From NCBI GenBank assembly GCA_020850615.1, contig JADZEI010000021.1, positions 166,103 to 230,102 of the forward strand: DNA of 64,000 bases, written 5' to 3'. This document shows positions 59,932-64,000 of this stretch, piece by piece; positions within the stretch are counted from its first letter, which is position 1; each line of letters starts with the position of its first letter. This DNA comes from Dehalococcoidia bacterium (GTDB lineage: Bacteria; Chloroflexota; Dehalococcoidia; Tepidiformales; Tepidiformaceae). The notes below the pieces were generated by a model. It worked only from the letters and a program-made list of their open reading frames with translations. It was not told the origin of the DNA and ran no database searches. The position numbers were made by a program, and so were the translations under genes.

Positions 59932-60900
59932 ATGAGCGACGCCAACCCCCCCGGCAGTCTCTATTACGGCGGACAGGCCGTCCTCGAAGGCGTCATGATC
60001 CGCGGCCCCGAACACATGGCCGTCGCGGTCCGCCACCCCAAGGGCCACATCGTCCAGCATTCCGAAAAGCTCGGCGGCCTCTACACCGGCCGCGCCCGGC
60101 GCATCCCCCTCCTTCGCGGCATGATCGTCCTCTGGGAGACGATGTCCCTCGGCATGCGCGCGCTCGGCTTCTCCTCCCGCGTCGCCTTCGAAGAAGAGGA
60201 CGAATCCGGCAAGCCCGTCGAGTTCCCGGAGAAGGTCTTCTGGGGGACGATGGTCGTCGCCGTCCTCTTCGTCGTCGGGTTCTTCTTCGCGGCGCCGATC
60301 CTCCTCGCGAACCTGCTCGAGCTCGTCGACGCCAACCGGCTCGTTATCGTCGCAGTGGAAGGCGTTGTCCGGCTGGCGATGTTCATCGGCTACATCTGGG
60401 TCATCGGCCGGATTGGCGAGATCCGCCGCGTGTTCCAGTACCACGGCGCCGAGCACATGACGATCCACGCCCACGAAGCGGGCCAGCCGATCACGATCGA
60501 GTCCATCCGCCGCTTCCCCAAGGAGCACACCCGCTGCGGCACGAGCTTCCTGCTCGTGGTCGTGCTCGTCGCCCTGCTCACGTTCTTCGTGTTCGATGTG
60601 CTGGTCGACCGCGGGATCCTCGTCCGCACGCTCTCCCGGATAGTGTTCATGCCGGTGGTGGCCGCGATCAGCTACGAGATCCTCCGGTTCGGCGCGCGGT
60701 TTGGCTCGAACCCGATCGTGAAGGCGATGTTCCTGCCGAACATCGGGCTGCAGGCGCTCACCACGAAGGTGCCGGACGACTCGCAGATCGAGGTGGCGAT
60801 GGCCAGCTTCCAGGCCGTGCTCGAAGCGACACACGAAGTCCCCGTGGCCGAGCTCATCCCCGAGATCGAAGCGCTCGAAGACGCCCCACCGCTGCCCTGA
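59932..60900 (+). CDS. DUF1385 family membrane protein
   Basis: A 322-aa protein of the DUF1385 family, found in many bacteria beside rpmE, prfA or thymidine kinase genes and of unknown function. The N-terminus YYGGQAVLEGVMIRGPEHMAVAVR and the central HGAEHMTIHAHEAG and HTRCGTSFLL motifs are conserved family features. About four hydrophobic segments span 100-155 and 205-260. The His/Cys residues could bind metal. AGAGGTGG precedes the ATG. Confidence 0.9.
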   Translation: MSDANPPGSLYYGGQAVLEGVMIRGPEHMAVAVRHPKGHIVQHSEKLGGLYTGRARRIPLLRGMIVLWETMSLGMRALGFSSRVAFEEEDESGKPVEFPEKVFWGTMVVAVLFVVGFFFAAPILLANLLELVDANRLVIVAVEGVVRLAMFIGYIWVIGRIGEIRRVFQYHGAEHMTIHAHEAGQPITIESIRRFPKEHTRCGTSFLLVVVLVALLTFFVFDVLVDRGILVRTLSRIVFMPVVAAISYEILRFGARFGSNPIVKAMFLPNIGLQALTTKVPDDSQIEVAMASFQAVLEATHEVPVAELIPEIEALEDAPPLP

Positions 60901-61722
60901 TCAGGCGATAGCCAGCGGGGCCCGGCCGCGCACCCCGGCGCCAACATCGGCGAAGCAGGCCAGGTCGTCCGTCTTCGCGAACGCGTAGGGCAGGAAGCGC
61001 CCGGCGGGGACGGTGGTCACCACCTCGCCGCGCGTGTACGTCTCGCCCTCGGCGTAGACCGCGCCCTCCAGTTGCAGCACCGGCAGGTCGATCACCGGGT
61101 CGTGCGCGGACTCGCGGAAGACCAGGCTCGCCGTGCCCTGCGCGAACCGGTGGGTCGCGCCCGAGTGGGTCACGCGGATGAGCTCGGGGTCCGCGGCGAG
61201 GCCCGCGCCGTCCGGCCGCATGAAGTACTTGAAGTAGTAGTGCTCGGAGGTGCCGCGGCGCTCCACGGGCTCCGGGTCGCCATCGAGGATGGCCGAGAGC
61301 TCGATGTAGGTGATGCCGTACCGGGTCACAGTCCCGCGCACGCGCCGTTCGCCGATGTCTAGGTGCACCTCGGCGAGCTTCTTCGGCTCCGCGTACGTTT
61401 CGCGGCCGAAGATGACCGCGGTGTCCGTGGTCATCGGCATCGTCAGGCAGTACATGCCCGGTTGGCCGCGATAGGTGCAGGCAAGGTTCACCGAAGCGCC
61501 CGCGAATGCCCCCACGCAGTTCGACCGCCGGATTTCGTAGACCGAGACGTGCACGCGCGGCACGGCAGCTGGCTCGAGCGGCGGCGGCAGCACCTCCGCG
61601 ACGACCGCCGGGTCGGTCAGGAACGACGTGCCGATCGAACGGCTGTCGAGGAACGCCGGCGCGGCGTACAGCGCCTGGATACGCTCGACCTGCTCTGGCG
61701 TCTTCACGTACCGCGTTTTCAT
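60901..61722 (-). CDS. acetoacetate decarboxylase-like protein
   Basis: A 273-aa ADC-family protein. The Schiff-base lysine pair is recognisable in AEPKKLAEVHL, and ETYAEPKKL matches the family motif. MTTDTAVIFGRE and HRFAQGTASLVF are also typical. True acetoacetate decarboxylase is one member; others are aldolases or decarboxylases of different substrates, so the substrate stays open. It starts at ATG and ends convergently on the DUF1385 gene, whose stop is adjacent. Confidence 0.85.
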   Translation of the reverse strand: MKTRYVKTPEQVERIQALYAAPAFLDSRSIGTSFLTDPAVVAEVLPPPLEPAAVPRVHVSVYEIRRSNCVGAFAGASVNLACTYRGQPGMYCLTMPMTTDTAVIFGRETYAEPKKLAEVHLDIGERRVRGTVTRYGITYIELSAILDGDPEPVERRGTSEHYYFKYFMRPDGAGLAADPELIRVTHSGATHRFAQGTASLVFRESAHDPVIDLPVLQLEGAVYAEGETYTRGEVVTTVPAGRFLPYAFAKTDDLACFADVGAGVRGRAPLAIA

Positions 61723-61828
61723 ATCACTCGCCCCAACCCGGAAATAGGGCGATTGTAGACTGCCCGCCGGGGCCGGGGATCATGATTTCCGTTGCATATT
61801 CGGCGATTGACGTCCCGGATGGGAGCAA

Positions 61829-62623
61829 CTATCGGCGGATCCGGACGATCGGGCCCTCATTGAAGATCGACGACGCGCGAATCCCGAGCCGCTGGTGCAC
61901 GCTGTGGGGGATGCCGAGGTCGCCGAGGTAGAGCTCGCCGACGTGCGCGCGGGCGGCGAGCTCGAGCAGGCCCTTCTTCGGCAGGTCGAGCGTGAGCGTC
62001 GTGGTCGCCCGGATCGATGGCTGGCCCGGCTCGCCGGTCGTCGCATTCACGCCTGTGGGCACGTCGACCGCGAGGATGGGACGGCGCGCAGCCGCGGCCA
62101 GTTCGGTCACCGCCGCGGCGAGCCCCGTGGGCGGCCCAACCAGCCCATACCCCACCAGCGCGTCGACCACGAGGTCGGCCCGCGCGAGGCTCTCTTCGAC
62201 GTCGTATTCGGAGCTGGCGTCGGTGTCAGGGCCGACGATGCCGCTGTTGCGGAGGATCTGGAGCTGCCGTCGCGCGACGGTGCTCATCTCGTCTTCCACT
62301 TCCGCGAAGACGGTCGCGACATCGAAGCCCCAGTTCGCCAGTGTCCGGACGGCGGCCATGCCGGTCGCGCCCTTGTTGCCCCCGCCGGCGAGCACGACGA
62401 CGTGCTGCCCGCGCCCGCGCCCGCCGAGCATCGCCAGCGCCAGCGTGGCGACCGCGCGGCCGCCGTTTTCGAGCATCTGGAGGATGTCGAAGGCGTACTC
62501 TTCCTGGGCCACGCCCTGGATCTGGCGCATGAGGGCGGCGCTCACCGCTGGCAGCTCGCTCGCCTTGCGCTGGGGGAAGCCCCCGGGGTCCGACTTGACG
62601 GCCATGGGCGTCAGCAGCCTCAT
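61829..62623 (-). CDS. NAD(P)H-hydrate epimerase (YjeF N-domain type)
   Basis: A 264-aa YjeF-N-type protein. The segments VVVLAGGGNKGATGMAAVRTLANWG and DLVVDALVGYGLVGPPTG and the late DVPTGVNATTGEP match the epimerase that interconverts damaged NAD(P)HX forms. The usual fused dehydratase domain is absent; it may be elsewhere. Start at 62623 is uncertain; 62605 is another ATG. Confidence 0.82.
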   Translation of the reverse strand: MRLLTPMAVKSDPGGFPQRKASELPAVSAALMRQIQGVAQEEYAFDILQMLENGGRAVATLALAMLGGRGRGQHVVVLAGGGNKGATGMAAVRTLANWGFDVATVFAEVEDEMSTVARRQLQILRNSGIVGPDTDASSEYDVEESLARADLVVDALVGYGLVGPPTGLAAAVTELAAAARRPILAVDVPTGVNATTGEPGQPSIRATTTLTLDLPKKGLLELAARAHVGELYLGDLGIPHSVHQRLGIRASSIFNEGPIVRIRR

Positions 62624-62663
62624 TGAGCAGGTACCGGCAGTCTAGTGGCGCCCGTGATTGCGG

Positions 62664-63041
62664 TCACGGACGCGGCGTGCCGTGTGTCGCGGTCACGCGG
62701 GCGGAGATGCCGCCGCGGCTGTTGAACTCGCCGGTCACCTGGAGCCAGCGCGGCTCGATCGCGGCGACGATGTCTTCGAGCAACTGGTTCACCACGTCTT
62801 CGTAGAAGATGCCGCGGTCCCGGAACGCCTGGAGGTAGTACTTGAAGCTGCGCAGCTCGATGCAGCGGGCGGCCGGCTGGTAGGTGATCACGATCGTCCC
62901 GAAGTCCGGGAGGCCCGTCATGGGGCACATGCTCGTGAACTCCGGCGCGGTGAACTCGATCGTGAAGTCCCGCTCCTGGTGCTGGTTTTCGAAGCTGTCG
63001 ATGACGCCGTCGACGCGGAACGTGTTCTTGCCGATCTCCAT
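62664..63041 (-). CDS. queF: 7-cyano-7-deazaguanine reductase QueF
   Basis: A 125-aa short (type I) QueF, making preQ1 with NADPH in queuosine synthesis. Nucleophile C39 lies in SMCPMTGLPDFG with D46, and E62 follows in CIELRS. Where the B. subtilis enzyme has His-Glu (FHEDC) this one has Tyr-Glu (FYEDV). The C-terminal FNSRGGIS is conserved. No other que genes are present. The ATG has no clear ribosome-binding site. Confidence 0.9.
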   Translation of the reverse strand: MEIGKNTFRVDGVIDSFENQHQERDFTIEFTAPEFTSMCPMTGLPDFGTIVITYQPAARCIELRSFKYYLQAFRDRGIFYEDVVNQLLEDIVAAIEPRWLQVTGEFNSRGGISARVTATHGTPRP

Positions 63042-63173
63042 CCCGGTAGCGTCGGCCCCGGCGAGGCGTGACGCAAGGCGGCTCGTGTCCGGTGCGCGCG
63101 GCTCTGCTACGGTGGCCTGCGGATGACGACCCGCGGAGTCCCGCGTTTCACGATGACCTGGGAGGAACGAACG

Positions 63174-63362
63174 ATGGCGCGACCACGCTGTCTCTGGTGC
63201 ATGGAACCGCCGCTCGAAGAGGTGGCGGTGTTGAAGTGGCGGGGCGAAGACCGCGAGCGGCTCACCATCCCGCTCTGCCGGAAGCACCTCATCCGGCTCA
63301 AGGAAGCCGGGACCAAGGGCCGCGAGATCAAGGGCTTCAACTACAAGGTGGGCTGGTGGTAG
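63174..63362 (+). CDS. small zinc-ribbon-like protein
   Basis: A 62-aa basic protein with CLWC near the N-terminus and CRKHL later, a possible Cys2-CysHis zinc site. GGAGGAACG ahead of the ATG supports the start and argues that it is a real gene. Function unknown. Confidence 0.65.
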   Translation: MARPRCLWCMEPPLEEVAVLKWRGEDRERLTIPLCRKHLIRLKEAGTKGREIKGFNYKVGWW

Positions 63363-63375
63363 TCCGGCCCCGCGC

Positions 63376-63777
63376 TCAGGAGCGGACGGCCCCGGCGCCC
63401 GGCTGGTGGCGCCCGAGCTGCACGAACGCGAGCAGCACGAAGAGCAGCGGGACCGCGATCCAGAACTGGAGGCGCGTGTACTTCCAGAGCTCCGCGTTGG
63501 TATCGACGCCGGCCAGTTCCTCCGAGAGCGCGCCCCCGCGCAGCAACGAGAGCGCGTGGATGCTGAGCGGCACATAGTTCAGGCAGGCGCCGGCGATGAA
63601 GGCGCCGAAGATCTGCCAGCCGAGACTATCGGCGCTCAGCGCGACCAGCAGGCCGATGCCGGTGCCAACCGTCGCGCCGAGGACGAACTCCAGGACGATG
63701 ATCCAGCGGCGCACGGGTGAGCCGCCGCTGCCGTACATGTCGATCGCCGCGAGGCGGCGGATGTCCACAGGTCCCAT
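63376..63777 (-). CDS. small membrane protein, three-TM type
   Basis: A 133-aa protein with three hydrophobic segments (about 23-47, 52-75, 104-121), an acidic loop, and a short basic C-terminus. No family recognised. The start at 63777 has GGAGG 12 bases upstream; an in-frame ATG upstream would add 8 residues. It is convergent with the small zinc-ribbon gene. Confidence 0.65.
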   Translation of the reverse strand: MGPVDIRRLAAIDMYGSGGSPVRRWIIVLEFVLGATVGTGIGLLVALSADSLGWQIFGAFIAGACLNYVPLSIHALSLLRGGALSEELAGVDTNAELWKYTRLQFWIAVPLLFVLLAFVQLGRHQPGAGAVRS

Positions 63778-63876
63778 ATGAATACCGTACCTCCGCAACA
63801 TACGGCCCGTGAACCCGGGGGCACGGGCCCGCGATTCTTCTGACACGCGGACCCCGCGGCCGGGTACACTGGCCGC

Positions 63877-64000
63877 ATGGCACAGCCACACGCCCCCGAG
63901 CGGACCGCTTCCGGCTACCCCCGCATGACGTACGAGGAGTTCCTCGCGCTGCCGGACGACCTGCACGCCGAGTGGGTCGACGGCGAGGTTTGCGTAATGC
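63877..64000 (+). CDS. Uma2-family protein, 5' part only (window end)
   Basis: The reading frame runs off the window. The visible 41 residues end in YPRMTYEEFLALPDDLHAE and WVDGEVCVM, the N-terminal pattern of Uma2/DUF820 proteins. ATG at 63877. It is a second Uma2 gene besides 49033-49584. Confidence 0.75.
   Translation, partial: MAQPHAPERTASGYPRMTYEEFLALPDDLHAEWVDGEVCVM

Overview
The window is 64 kb of dense, high-GC bacterial chromosome with many GTG and TTG starts and many ATGA/GTGA stop-start overlaps. No rRNA, tRNA or CRISPR array was recognised. The combination of a fused AccD-AccA carboxyltransferase, a complete menaquinone branch, F420 enzymes, a CysO/CysM-like sulfur-carrier route to cysteine, and Sec/Tat-exported proteins with TM plus LysM architecture suggests a Chloroflexota bacterium, perhaps Tepidiforma-like. 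That assignment is inference from gene content; no 16S rRNA is present.

Layout. 1-3.5 kb: a LysM membrane protein and a small membrane protein, divergent from a membrane-anchored gluzincin. 3.5-4.4 kb: a small cassette (Phd-type antitoxin and four-helix-bundle protein) bounded by inverted heptamer repeats. 4.4-17.8 kb: a long minus-strand run of housekeeping genes (yceD, rpmF, fabD, fabG, nusB, acpP, tatB/tatC, a TauE/SafE transporter, a UDG, RNase J, ftsK, accDA and a second TauE/SafE transporter), linking fatty acid synthesis, export, DNA segregation and RNA processing. 18-28.7 kb: a coiled-coil zinc-ribbon protein coupled to a degenerate serine recombinase, a soluble protoglobin chemoreceptor, pfkA, bcp, a SufR-like Fe-S regulator, a transglutaminase-like protein, an ABC-F ATPase and two small proteins. 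28.8-33.1 kb: an orphan HicB, then an Rrf2-cysK-(carrier/E1 fusion)-carrier-cysM operon for cysteine synthesis, with a palindrome at the likely Rrf2 promoter. 33.1-41.4 kb: accessory genes (an orphan phage-connector-like gene, an acyl-CoA ligase, an SsuD-like monooxygenase, a class C serine hydrolase, a second LysM protein, HD and HIT hydrolases, a ParD/ParE-like locus). 41.4-48.8 kb: the menF-D-H-B-C-E operon. 49-56.6 kb: a Uma2 protein, an M23 peptidase, an M1 aminopeptidase, a methyltransferase, cofE, a hydrolase and an F420:NADPH oxidoreductase. 56.8-64 kb: ftsH, rplU-rpmA-rpmE with a strong terminator, a DUF1385 protein, an ADC-like protein, an NAD(P)HX epimerase, queF, two small proteins and the start of another Uma2 gene.

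The most unusual features are non-coding. Short arrays with a strict 7-bp period (one pair has an 8-bp period) sit at gene edges throughout the window. Three sets are arranged as inverted pairs: one encloses two genes (3513-4402), and two form long hairpins (33758-33918 and 54127-54333). Palindromic REP-like units are also read in frame inside MenE and the UDG. Among genes, the fusion of a ubiquitin-like sulfur carrier to its E1 enzyme inside a cysteine operon, and the recombinase lacking its catalytic serine, deserve most attention.
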